A stretch of DNA of 64,000 nucleotides from Litoditis marina (Eukaryota; Nematoda; Chromadorea; Rhabditida; Rhabditidae), in the NCBI GenBank assembly GCA_964036275.1, contig OZ038439.1, positions 15,112,330 to 15,176,329 of the forward strand, read 5' to 3'. Under the pieces are notes generated by a model that searched no databases, was not told the origin of the DNA, and worked only from the letters and a program-made list of their open reading frames with translations. Positions 46,161-57,260 of this stretch are shown here, piece by piece. The translations under genes and the position numbers were made by a program. Each line of letters begins with the position of its first letter. Position 1 is the first letter of the stretch.

Positions 46161-49100
46161 ATGCGTGTGTGCATTCTCTTGGCCCTCGTCGGCCTGGCTG
46201 CGGCCGCTGTGGTCCAGGTTCCCCTCAGGAAGATCGAGACCCTCAGAACAAAAATGATGAGAGAGGGTAGGTCAGACAACATAAGAAAAAACATTATCAC
46301 ATGAGATAGACTGAAAATCATATTATGATAGCGCTTTCCTGTCGTGGTCAAATAGAACTGGAAACTGCGCACACCCAGCCTGAGCCGCAACCATTCACCC
46401 ATGGATGCTGGACATGTTCTGACATGTCATGGTCAAAGTGCTCACGAGACAAAATCGCAAATCTTGATCCCTGATTGATTGCTTGACATCAGATAAACTG
46501 TAATGCGTTTGCACGTAGCATCGGGTTTCAACTGAAGTATGTTTCCTCCATTAGACTACATGAATATTAATGTTATTGAAGTTCTCATTTAATTTAGGTT
46601 TTTATTTAATATCAATTGCCAGGAACATGGAGAGAGTACCGACAAGACATGGAGCGCCGTCTGTCCTACACTCGCAGACAGAACAACATGGTTCTGCCCG
46701 AGAATGTAGGTTTCATCCTAGTTCACATTGCAGAATCATTGGAAAGAAGAATGAAACACGGTTCACTAAACGAAATTCAACAAACAGAATACTCAGAGAC
46801 CTCAATACGACAGGAAAATTGTCAAGACAGAACAACCAAGTTCTCAAATGATTTGGTTATCATTACAACTACTTACAAGAGATTACGTATTGAAAATTCA
46901 ATCTTGTTTCCTTGAGAACATTCAATATGAGCTTTAGATATTGGGGAAAGTTTTTTCACAGACTTTCTGAAACTCGATTTGCTTTCAGGTCAACGACTAC
47001 GCCGACGAGGCCTACATCGGTAACATCACTATCGGAACCCCTCCCCAGCAGTTCCAGGTATAGTCCAAACCATTTCTATGTCAAAATCACAGAGTAAAAC
47101 ATCTTCTATGCGTCTCATTTTTCCTTAGACTTTAGCGCGCATCAACATCAATGAAAATGATTTATTGAGGCGAATAGCCTCTTGCCCGTTTGAAGTCTGT
47201 TTAGAGTTACTAATCTCTTTACAATTTTGGAAGAGTACCGGTAAACCCCAGAAAAGTGGACAAATATGACTAGGTCACTATATCTCATCTAACGAATGGG
47301 GTGATTCCAGGTCATTCTTGATACCGGATCCTCCAACCTGTGGGTACCCGACGTCAGCTGCACCGGACCCCCCAAAAACTGCGGACAGTTCAAGTGCCAG
47401 TCATGTGGGTATTCCGAGATATTGTCCAACTTTTGTTGAAATCTGACGTATAAAATCAGTGTCTTAATGAGATAGGATGAAACCATCAATTGAAATCAAG
47501 GCAATATTGCCTGATTGAGTATTTCGGGTTCATTCGCAGAGGATTGGTTATCAGTGCACCTGTGCAATGTACGTTTACAACTAACGTGTTTGATACGTTT
47601 CACGTGCCTCAGCATTTTACTAGTAGAATTACCGTAAACTTTCCAGTCATCTGCGCCCTCGAGTGTCCCGACTAGGGCTTTTCAAAGTCATTACGTTCGT
47701 GAATGACGTTTTTTGTACCTTTCTCCGTGACTTTGCATTTTACTAGTGAATTTATCGTAAACATTCCAGTCATCTGCGCTTTGGAGTGTCCCGACCAGGG
47801 CTGCTGCGGAACCGGAAACGCCACCAACCCCTGCGACTCCAAGAACAGATTCAACGCTCAGAAGTCCACAACCTACCAGGGAGATGGCGGCAAGAAGTTC
47901 ATCATTGAGGTGCGTTCCAATGACCATTAAAAGCGTTACAAAATGGAAAACAACTATGAACATGACACTTCTTGATGACTTTGAGCGAAAAATTTCACAC
48001 ATTAACGGTTATACATCAGATCTCGAAAGCAAAATCATATTGTGCCTCGAGGGGTATATTTCCGTGATGTGAAAGGTACGAATCGTGCACTACAGAACAA
48101 ACTTCACGAATAAGATCAAGGAAACGTCGAAGCTAATTACCTATTTTAAGTAAATTGCAGTTTAGTTTTCTCACAGTTCGAGCTCAATTTCAGTACGGAA
48201 CCGGCTCGGCCATCGGTGTGCTCGGTACCGACACCGTGAGCTTCGGCGGAATCGGCGGACCTCAGCTTCAGGTTCCCTCCACCACCTTCGGACAGGCGAC
48301 CAGCATCGCTCAGTTCTTCAAGGATGTTAGTTTGGTAGTTATAACGGAGAAAAAACAGTGAATAAACCAAACTGAAAACCAAAACTGAAAGCAGCCTTGG
48401 TAGGGACATTCCAACGCACAGATGACTAATATGGTACTTACTGTATATAACAATCGTTTAAAACAAATGAGGTCCCGAAGAACGTTATACACAATTAGTG
48501 CCAGATTGTTTCTCAAACGTATCTTCAAGTAAGGAACACATAAAAATTGGTTTGATAGGTCGACGTTTTCTTTCAATTATTATTACGCAGCACTTCTTAT
48601 CGCCCTCCCCCGAAATAGTTCTGAGTGTGCGTGAACATGTCTAGAACTGATAAAAGATAACAAAAACGGATATAACAACGTACTTGTTTGCAACGAGGTC
48701 GTGAAAACAGATATACAGTGGTGTTCAACTGGACATTGCCTCCATAAAAAAAAGTGATTCGATGTTGAAAAATGCATGGCTTTCAAGCAATTTACCGTGT
48801 TTATTCTCTTAAAAGGGTTTCAAGTTAGATGAGAAGTACCCCTAATAAATAGAATTAACGTGTTGAAATGTTGAGTAAGTTTCATTTTGGGTTTGTGAGT
48901 TAATTTTTCCAGCAACCAATTGACGGTATCCTCGGTCTGGCCTTCCAATCGATTGCCGTAGATGGAATCACACCCCCATTCGTCAACGCCGTCAACCAAG
49001 GTACAAACTACAACAAATTTATTTTGCAGCCATTGTTGCTGATATGGAGTCAAAACATTGAAACTAGGCGGGAGTGAAAACAAACCACCATCCAGTAGTT

Positions 49101-51820
49101 TGTTCGGCTCTTTTTTCTGGTCGTAAAAGATCGAAAAGACCTTTCAGTTTTTTTTTACCAAAACCGTTTAAATGTTATAACAAATGCTCGTGAAAAGTGA
49201 CACTGCTCAAACAGATATAGTTCACACCATTCCTACTGAGACTTCTACAGTAACCTCACAAACTTTCCGAAGACTGTTGTGAAGCTGAAAGTAGAAAGTT
49301 GAGTTCGAAAATCCTCTCGTATATTAACTGTAACTGAGAAGGAGAATGAGGTGCAAAAATCCTCCACTTCTCCTATTAAAAGTAAGTGAGGAAAGAGGCT
49401 TGGCAGTTTTGAAATGCTATTACAGGAGTCTCAGTAGGAATGAAAAATACTATAGATCAACCACTTACTGAGTTTGAGTTGAACTCGATTCGAAAAGTCC
49501 TACCATATAAGATTGATTATCTATGTTCGTATAAATATGGAATGAACAAGGAATTTTTGTTTTTACTGTAATTTTCCTATTCCAGGCCTCGTCGACATGC
49601 CGCTGTTCACCGTCTTCCTGGAGCACGTGCACAACAAGAACAACGTGCACGGCGGTGTCTACACCTACGGAGGAATCGACTCGACCAACTGCGGACCCGT
49701 CATGGGATACCAGCCACTCTCATCCGCCACCTACTACCAGTTCACGGTGAGCTTACTCGTAACGTGTTACGTGATCACGTTATTATGAACGTGTCATCAT
49801 AACGTCCTTCATGGAAAGGTTGAAATATGTTAAAAATATTCTTTCTCACTAGGGTAATGAATCAGTTTCAAACTTTGTTTCTAACTTGTGTTCAAATAGA
49901 CATCTTGCAGATGTCCTCCATTGGATACGGCAGCTACACCAGCTCCAAGTCCGCTCAGGTTGGTTTCATTTGAACTAATTTACAAAACATACATAAGTAG
50001 AAGATATAAACATTAAATATTTTGAATGCAACACTTTTGGTTTCTCTCGTCGTCTATACAAGGTTTGCATAGCACTTCAAACACCATCTCCTTCGAAGAA
50101 CCACACAGGTATAATCGTGAACAAACGTTGATAAGTTGAATTCTGAAAAAAATTAATTTTCTGTATTAAGACAATTATCTATACTCATAATTATGATTCT
50201 ACTTTATTTAACAAACTATGAAAACAATAAAAGTATCTGATGATGTGCTTCCAGGTCATTTCTGACACCGGTACATCTCTCATCGGAGGACCCAAGGCTA
50301 TTGTTGACGAAATCGCCATGGCGATGGGAGGAACCGTGAGTTACTATTTTAATAGTTGTAGAATATTGTATAATTAGGCAAATATGAGCTTGTTTTAGAT
50401 TAAACACTGTGTTAGACGATAATAGTATTAATCAAACACTGCGAACCAGAAACTTCAAAAAATAGTATAGTGAAACCGGGGTCAGAGAAGGTGTCGAAGG
50501 AGTGAAAAAAAGTGATCAACTGTTTTCAAGGTATATTCCTAAACTATAATATCGAAGTCTTCACGTATTCATTTTTAAGGAATCCTGATTTTCAGTGGTC
50601 CGATGCCGACGGAGTTTATCTGATTGACTGCAACGCCAAGGTTGACACCGTCAACATCCAGATCGGATCCAACACCCTCAAGGTGAGTTATTTGATTCAC
50701 TTCAAATGGTTTTCTCGCGAGATTCAGACCTCTGAGTTATGGTGAACATGTCAGGAACCTGTGAGTTGGTCCTATCAGGCGCCGTAGCAATCATTCTGAG
50801 CTCACGCGAAGTTCATATGAAATTCTCCTGAGATTCCACATGAGCCACTCGTTACTCTATGTTGTGGGACAGCAATCAATGGAGTCTCATGAGAAGTTCA
50901 TGCGAATAGCTCATGAGGTGCCTCATTAGAAGTTTGAGGGGTTCCGCCAGATTGAGTTTGATCCTACGCTCTGAGTACGTATGCCAGAATGTCCCATCAT
51001 CTTCATCCCAACCTGCGTCTCGGGCTTCAGAGCACTATTTCGCTACACTCGTGTCCCGGCGGGATGTTAGAGCTGTTGTTAGGGATATAGTGTATGTTTG
51101 AGGAGAAGCAGATTGGGATGAAACGGGCTGGTTGTTCATGACTACGGCTTCTGGACGGGATACTTTTTTTCTTATTCCGTTGTGGTTAACGTAATATAAT
51201 CTGTTTGCACGTAACTTCCCGTATATTTACGTGAATTCACGCGAAACTACTTTTTTTCTAGCTTGACTCCCGCAACACCATCGTGCCGGCCGACGCCAAC
51301 ACCTGTTTCTTGGCCATCTTCCCCTACAACGGATTTGGCGTCGGACCCTCCTGGATTCTTGGAGATCCATTCATCAGACAGTACTGCAACGTGAGTGAAA
51401 ACAAGTATAAAGTGAGGGCACGTGTTTACGTGAAGAAAGGTCACGTGTTCACGTAGAATAAATATGTGCTGGACAGCCTATTAGAAGTTGCTGGTCAGTT
51501 GACTCTCCATCACACAGTACTCACGTGTTCACGTGAACAAAGGTCAAACTACAGTACAAGTGATGCGGGTTTTCACCGCTGTTTGACTTTTTAACCAAAA
51601 AACACAGTACATGCATTTTTAATATACATAGTTCAGTGTATTGACGCAATAAACAACTTTCAAAGTAATCATTTTTTGCCTTTCACGACTTTTGTTAAAA
51701 CACAGTTTAAAGTAAGATGTACAGTATCTCTTTGAGATTCTATGTACAAGACTATATTTTCAGATCTACGATGTTGGACAACAGCGCATCGGATTCGCTC
51801 CTTCCCTCCAGAAGAACTAG
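46161..51820 (+). CDS. Pepsin-family (A1) aspartic protease, complete, 13 exons
   Basis: Exons: 46161-46266, 46623-46705, 46989-47057, 47311-47404, 47770-47909, 48194-48325, 48913-49000, 49586-49746, 49911-49958, 50255-50335, 50596-50682, 51262-51390, 51764-51820. They total 1275 nt (424 aa) with all phases consistent. MRVCILLALVGLAAAAV is a signal peptide. A basic propeptide (about residues 20-62) follows, then EAYIGNITIGTPPQQFQ. First catalytic motif: VILDTGSSNLWVP. Flap: YGTGSAIG. Second catalytic motif: VISDTGTSLIGG. PSWILGDPFIRQYCNIYD and RIGFAPS close the family pattern. Cys-rich insert in exons 4-5 (GCCGTGNATNPC). An acceptor sits directly at the ATG. Likely a digestive or lysosomal protease, as nematode ASP enzymes are; closest to the C. 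elegans asp family, but no orthologue can be assigned. Confidence 0.95.
47612..47684 (+). pseudogene. Echo of protease exon 5 start with in-frame stop (possible poison exon)
   Basis: attttactagtagaattacc, gtaaactttccag and then tcatctgcgccctcgagtgt cccgactag repeat the real exon junction at 47735-47807, again exactly 123 bp upstream. In the correct phase the copy reads ICALECPD and then TAG. The acceptor is intact. Confidence 0.8.
48391..48428 (-). repeat. Inverted third copy of the protease exon 5 start
   Basis: The minus strand reads agtcatctgtgcgttggaat gtccctaccaaggctgc, matching the start of exon 5 (47767-47803). It lies in the intron after exon 48194-48325, so the pre-mRNA contains complementary segments. 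Confidence 0.8.
49216..49454. repeat. GTTC-CATTCC-ACTGAGAC MITE in a protease intron
   Basis: Ends tatagttcacaccattccta and taggaatgaaaaatactata, with gagacttctacagtaa and ttacaggagtctc inside. It lies between exons 48913-49000 and 49586-49746. Confidence 0.85.
50800..50945. repeat. TCATGAGA-rich repeat, copy 3, in a protease intron
   Basis: Contains ctcctgagattccacatgag, gtctcatgagaagttcatgc and agctcatgaggtgcctcatt, followed by agtttgaggggttcc, which parallels ttttgagggaaccc at the end of copy 1. Confidence 0.6.
50966..51140. repeat. AGTACGTATGCT-ended MITE, copy 2, in a protease intron
   Basis: gagtacgtatgccagaatgt at the left, with cctgcgtctcgggc, gtcccggcgggatg and agtgtatgtttgagga inside, as in 56451-56628. 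The right end is eroded. Confidence 0.7.
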
Positions 51821-51830
51821 ATTATTCAGA

Positions 51831-51836
51831 AATAAA
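51831..51836 (+). terminator. Polyadenylation signal AATAAA of the protease gene
   Basis: It lies 11 nt after the TAG stop at 51818-51820, within attattcagaaataaagtg. The short 3' UTR is typical of nematodes. Confidence 0.8.
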
Positions 51837-52595
51837 GTGTTTTACATATTCACCGTTTTCTTTTCTGCTAAATCATTATCTCTTTTCTCCTTTTTCTTTC
51901 TTCAAATAGATCGAAGAGCCAAATTTGGTACTGATATTAGTGAGAACATGTGAGGCTGGGTCTTGTTCATCCTTTTGGGGAAAATGAACGAGTTTCTCGT
52001 AAACAAAACTAGATAAGACCTTAACAGTGTGCCAAATATCAATACTAGGGTTGTCAATCGAGTTCGGAAATTTTTGAGTTTTCGAAACTTTTTTCAATTC
52101 GAGTCGAGATCTGAGTTTGATTTTAACAAGCCTAATCGATACCATTCTTTATCTATGTTCCATAACCAATATCCATTGCTCTCTTTTTCTTCCCACTGAC
52201 TAACCCTATTGTTCTATTCATTACCCCTATTATGGCGGTATCTTCTGAGCACAAAAACTTAGACACGGAGTGAAAATGACTTTTTGAACAGTGAATTCGA
52301 ATCTCCCAGAGGCTCAGAATTGAGAAAAATGAAAGTTTTTTAATTAAATTTCTTTTCAATGCCGTTTCCTCAGTTTTCGTGCCAATTGGCACTCTGAAAA
52401 AGTAGATTTACTGGGTTCAGACATAATTCCCATTCTCTGTGTTGTGTTACTTTCAAAGTACAACTCATATTCAGCTTATGAAATCATTCTGAGTATCTAC
52501 TTGTTTTCCAAATGTATTCTCGCGAAATAAATACAGTAGTTCATAACCCGGAGTCACATAGAGAGCGTCCCTCTATCGCTCTCCCAATCTCTCTC
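51837..52595. other. Downstream of the protease, no gene seen
   Basis: AT-rich sequence; no exon with convincing splice sites on either strand. Confidence 0.4.
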
Positions 52596-52598
52596 CCC

Positions 52599-52599
<1 letters not shown>

Positions 52600-52684
<85 letters not shown>

Positions 52685-53345
52685 CCTCTTTCTATATATT
52701 CCAGGAGAAGGAGAGGATCAAATTCTGGGCTGTGTTCCATTTCTATGAGAGCGATGTCGGCTCATAAATAATACATGGAAGGGTAGTCATTGTAGGTACC
52801 TAGTTTACACAGCTGGTAATAAGAGGAGACGGCTGGTCTGAGAGAGAGAGAGAGAGGGAGAGAGAAATAGGCAAAAAGGGAGAGCAAAAGAGATGGAGAG
52901 AGAGAGAGATTGGGAGGAAGGGAGCGAAAGAGAGATAAAGTGAGAGAGAGAGAGAGAAATAGGGAGAGGGAGAGAGAGAGAGAGAAAGAGAGGTGGTCGA
53001 GATTCTGTCTCATCATGATTCATTCCATTCTCTCTTATTGGGTCTCCCTCTCTCTCTCTGAGAAATAGGGAGAGGGAGAGAGAGAGAGAGAGAGAGAAAG
53101 AGAGGTGGTCGAGATTCTGTCTCATCATGATTCATTCATTCCATTCTCTCTTATTGGGTCTCCCTCTCTCTCCCTCTCTCTCTTTTATTCTCATTCCCAT
53201 ATTCTTCTTCCTCTTTTCTCTCTTATCATCTTCCCCTTTCAGTCTCTCGCACTCTGTATTCCCCTCTCTTCCCCCTGTCTCTCTTTCTCTCTTCCTCCCT
53301 CTCTCTTCTTCTCTCCCTCTCTCCCTCTCTATCCACACTTCTCCC
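52600..53345. repeat. CT then GA then CT microsatellite block with a 112-bp tandem duplication
   Basis: (CT)n at 52602-52690, GA-rich 52840-53000, then gagaggtggtcgagattctg tctcatcatgattcattc present twice (about 52988 and 53100), then CT-rich DNA to 53345. Serine/leucine-rich or Arg/Glu-rich frames here are artefacts. Confidence 0.9.
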
Positions 53346-54124
53346 TCCATCTGCGTTGCTCTTACGTTTTGATGCGTTGACCCGCATAATATTTATACGC
53401 CCTGGTACAATACAATGCATTAGCAACCCTCTAATTTTGCAGCATAAATTGCAACCTCACACCTAATTACGGAAGAAATTCAGCCTGACATGTGCGCAAC
53501 GTTGGAAAACAAACAGAGATTTCAGGTTTTTTCGATACTTAACTTTAACGAGATGGAGTACAGGAGTACTCCGCGTTCTGCAATATGCGAGTATTTCGAC
53601 TATTAAATGAACTTTTTCACGTAGAAAACTTTCGACAAACTCACATAACAAAGGAATCGGATTGTTTTACAATTCTATTGAAATTATGTCTTTTCTCAAT
53701 AGTACTAATTAAAAAGGTCGTGTACATTTTCAAAATCATTTTGAGTAATTGAGGTTTTCTTTTTCTCTAACAACTTTCCAAACTGCATATCTTCTGTTCT
53801 AATTAATGCTATTTGTGCCAATTATTCTCCTCCCTAACGGTCAGTTTCGAGCCTGCGTACTTCGTGTAAGTAACCAAAACTTCCTAGAAACAGAAATTCA
53901 TGATAAGAAATAATAATTATGAAACTATATTTTAAGAATTTTAACTGCAGAATGTTAAGTCAAAGACTATAAATTAACCCAATTAGTGCTAATTGTGCCA
54001 ATTGTCCCCCTTTCTAACGGGCGGTGTCGTGTCTAATCTATCTCCAATATTGACGCTTTTCCATGCGGATCGGGCGAGTATCGAGTTACAGTAGCCAGCC
54101 AAAAACAGTCCGGGACCTTATTTG
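53346..54124. other. No gene seen; one diverged duplication
   Basis: The phrase aatgctatttgtgccaatta near 53807 is repeated as tagtgctaattgtgccaatt near 53985, each followed by ct-taacgg-c-gt sequence. Nothing else is recognised. Confidence 0.4.
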
Positions 54125-54475
54125 AACAGCCGCCCAGGTAGGCAGCCACAGGTGCACGTTTTGAACATTACCAATATCAGAAAAGTCTTATCGACGACGA
54201 ACATTTTTGTTTTAAATGAATATAACACTACTATTAGCACTGTAAAGAGAGAGAGAGAGAGTTTGACTCGAAATGAGGTAAAGTGGATAGCAGTTTAATC
54301 AAAACTCCAAGATTTGGGTAGAATTGTGTTTTCAAGAAGGTTGGGTTTACCTGGTTCTAATTCTGCGTCTTGTGTGACCTTTTAAGAAGCCGCCCAGGTA
54401 AGGAGGGCCAGAGGTGCACGTTTTGAACATTAGCGATATTAGGAAAATATGACTCAGGATGAGGTGAAGTGAAGG

Positions 54476-54676
54476 TATAGTGGGTGCCAAATTTATAAAA
54501 ACTTCTGTCTCTCGCCGGAATCGAACCTGGGAGCAATAGATTCGTAGCAGGGCGCGAACCCACTCCGCTATTAGAGAACATAACCGGCAAGCTTTGGCAT
54601 CAAGGAAATGCGTGCTTACACAGCGGAAAGTGAGATATACAGTACCCTTGCGCCTTTCCGTTGGCGAGGACTGTAT
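54476..54676 (-). repeat. tRNA-like MITE/SINE, full copy E
   Basis: The minus strand runs tatacagtcctcgccaacgg to ggcacccactata, with a B-box-like aggttcgattccggc. Its A-box region is degraded. Confidence 0.8.
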
Positions 54677-54795
54677 ATCACTGAACTGAATTGGAACTCG
54701 AATATTTCAACTGAGTAGAACGTTAACAAAGAGAGTAAATGGAGTTGTGTTGGTTCGGTGAACCGTGAAATTCCTCCAAAAGCCGCCCAGAGTAG

Positions 54796-54870
54796 GTATG
54801 CTAGAAGATCTCGTCACCTTCGTCAGGATGGGATAAAGGTGCTGGGATCTACTAGCATACGTACTCAGGT
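54796..54870. repeat. AGTACGTATGCT-ended MITE, short internally deleted copy
   Basis: Ends gtaggtatgctagaagatct and gggatctactagcatacgta, with only about 35 bp between. It sits inside a GCCGCCCAG repeat unit. Confidence 0.8.
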
Positions 54871-55499
54871 CACAGGTTTCAGTCACAGGTGGAGGTTTGA
54901 ACATAGCTATGTCAGGGAATGATGTACTCAGTGAAAGGTGCCACCCAACACAGAATCGATCGTAGTTCAAGAAACCTGGGTTGCTCAGAAGGTTGAGTCA
55001 TCACTCATTGAAGCCCTCTAAGAACTATGAAAACAAATGAAGAACACTTAGAGACCATCTTCTGACGGAGATTAAGTAGACATGAGAGCATCAGTTAGAA
55101 AAAAGTGACCCAGATGAATAGTTTACTAACATATTCAAAAAGTAAGTTGACAAAGTTTCAGTGCTGCGAACTGTGCAATTTTTTTCCGAACAGCCGCCCA
55201 AGCAGCCACAGGAGCACGTTTTGAACCTTAGCAATATTGTCAGATGGTAAGACTGAAAATAAGAAGAAGTGAAAATGATTCCAGAAGTTGAGTTTGAGGT
55301 TGAATTTCGTCCAACTGGACAATTTCTATCTAGGTGAACCACCTGATTGAAACTAACTCACGATGCTACTTTTACACACTGAGCTTTCGTTGTGAGCAGA
55401 TCTTTGCTCTACTCAGGTGCGGCGGTCAAAAATCAACACACGCGATTTTGGGGCAAAAATTGCGTTCAGATTCAAAAGTTCAAAACTTCTGCTTCTCTA

Positions 55500-55620
55500 T
55501 CGCTTTTTTGCTCTCTTTCTCCATCGCTCTTCCATATCGCTCGCTCTCCATTTCTCTTTCTCTCTTTCACTCTCTCTCTCTTTCTCTCTCTCTCTCTCCC
55601 TACCTCTCCCTTTTCTGACC
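55500..55620. repeat. CT-rich microsatellite
   Basis: Interrupted (CT)n/(CTTT)n tract. Frames through it are low-complexity Ser/Leu products. Confidence 0.85.
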
Positions 55621-55719
55621 TCCGCAGTCGTTTCTCGAGTATTTGTTTGTATGCGCTTCTTAGCACGTACTCATCACTATGTATCTATTGTCTATCCCTC
55701 TCCAAGTGGGTGCCATGAT

Positions 55720-56090
55720 AAGTCGAAAATGGGTAATTTCGGCGTTTCAAAGGGGCCACTCCATACGGACCACCCAGTCGATTAACGGACAGCCCAAAGG
55801 GAAAGAGAGGACCACCCAGTCAATTAATGGCGAACCACCCATTCGATTGAATCAGGACCACCCAGTCTATAAACTGAGGACCACCCATAAAAAAAGTGGG
55901 GACCACAGATATTATAGGAGATACATCGTGCCATGATAAGTCGAAAATGTGTAACTCCAGCGTTTCGAAGGGATCACTCGATACGGACCACCCAGTCGAT
56001 TAACTGTGGACCACCCATAGGAAAGAAGAAAAGAAAGACCACATAAGATGAACGTTTCAGAGGGACCACTCAATACGTTTCTTACACATT
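55720..56090. repeat. GGACCACCCA decamer repeat with a 190-200 bp duplication
   Basis: ccatgataagtcgaaaatgg near 55713 and again near 55931 opens two related blocks. Within them ggaccacccagt or ggaccacccata recurs at least seven times at irregular 25-45 bp spacing. The same decamer occurs once at 61128. Confidence 0.75.
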
Positions 56091-56189
56091 TCTTATTACT
56101 GATTGAAAACACACTCAGACATTCCATACAACTTCTTGGCTTTCATTGTGGCACATATTGAGAAAGTGCTCTCCATCTTATTCTTTCTC

Positions 56190-56240
56190 TCTCTGTCTCT
56201 CTCTCTCCCTTTCTCTCTCTCCCTTTCCCCACTTTCCCTC
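56190..56240. repeat. CT-rich microsatellite
   Basis: ctctctctgtctctctctct-type tract. Confidence 0.8.
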
Positions 56241-56450
56241 CGTGAATCCCTCTTTGATTGCAATCTGTCCCTCGGTAATCCCCTCTCAAAGGTGTCCGCC
56301 CCCCCCGGAGCTGATCCTCATAATGGCTCCAGCCACCCGAAACGGAAATTTAATTGCTTCTTGTCGTGATACTCGCGCAGTCCGGTTCTGTGCCGGCTAG
56401 GTGTGAAACCTGTTTTTTATCACAACTCAGAAACATTTGCCCCAATATTC

Positions 56451-56628
56451 TGAGTACGTATGCTAGAAGATCCCGGTCTCTTCATCCCATCCTGCGTCTC
56501 TTACTCTGTCTCACTATTTCTCATCTCTCACATCCCGGCGAGATGTGAGAGCAGAGAAATAGCGTATGTTTAAGGAGACACAGCATGGGATGAAGAGACC
56601 GGGATCTTCGAGCATACGTACTCTGCAG
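56451..56628. repeat. AGTACGTATGCT-ended MITE, best full copy
   Basis: Arms gagtacgtatgctagaagat cccggtctcttcatcccatc and gatgggatgaagagaccggg atcttcgagcatacgtactc are nearly perfect inverse copies. A second inverted pair (acatcccggcga/tcgccgggatgt-like) lies at the loop. Confidence 0.9.
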
Positions 56629-56815
56629 TGAGAAAACTACAAAGGCGAGAGCATAAAGCTCAGAGAGACCGCTTAGGTAGTCTGTGTTTCGCTGACCTGC
56701 GCACTCTCTCGGTGGGACCGCTACAAAATGTTCATTTCGTCCTACTCATGGAGTTTGGTTTTGTCGCGACTAGGTGTGAAACTAGTTATATATCAGAGTT
56801 TGACTGATTCAAGGC

Positions 56816-56950
56816 AAAAATATGCTGGAACATACCGGCACCTCGTTCACATCCTGCGTCTCTCGCTTTGCACACTATTTTTGTGCCACGACCAAATATG
56901 ACAGCAGAGAAATAGCGTAGGTTTGGAAGAACTGAAATACATCCCAGGAC
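56816..56950. repeat. AGTACGTATGCT-family MITE, eroded copy
   Basis: aaatatgctggaacataccg, cacatcctgcgtctctcgc and agcagagaaatagcgtaggt follow the order of the 56451 copy. Confidence 0.6.
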
Positions 56951-57127
56951 GAAAAACTTAACTGTACACAATTCAGTATTTACGTGAAAAATAGGTGTTC
57001 GTTCAACTGGTTACGATCAAGAAATAAACTATTGCCGGATTGGTTATCACGTGGTACAGAACAAACAGTTCTCCATAGTTGTCGTGAGATTCCGCTAACA
57101 ACGTCCAGTGAGCCTACCAGAAGCCGT

Positions 57128-57260
57128 GTTCACGTACATCCTGTACTATCAATCCCAGCCTGCGTCTCTTCAACCGTGCGCTATTTCTCTGCTCTACTCT
57201 CTCTGCTACATCACGCCGGAACAACAGTCTCGCGAAATAGTGCGCGAAGCGAAGGATGCG
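57128..57260. repeat. AGTACGTATGCT-family MITE, eroded copy
   Basis: cagcctgcgtctcttcaac, gcgctatttctctgctctac and gcgaaatagtgcgcgaagcg match the interior of the family. The ends are missing. Confidence 0.55.

Larger units (their letters stand above)
54125..55260. repeat. Repeat of GCCGCCCAG ... GCACGTTTTGAACATTAGC, four copies
   Basis: Copies near 54130, 54388, 54780 and 55192 share gccgcccaggta, a gccacaggtgcacgttttgaacatt-like segment and an atat-ag-aaa tail. The third copy is split by a MITE at 54796-54870. Confidence 0.65.

Noticed and set aside
46094..46402. A 102-codon minus-strand frame over the protease start
   Set aside because: Antisense to the signal-peptide exon; no splice or codon support.
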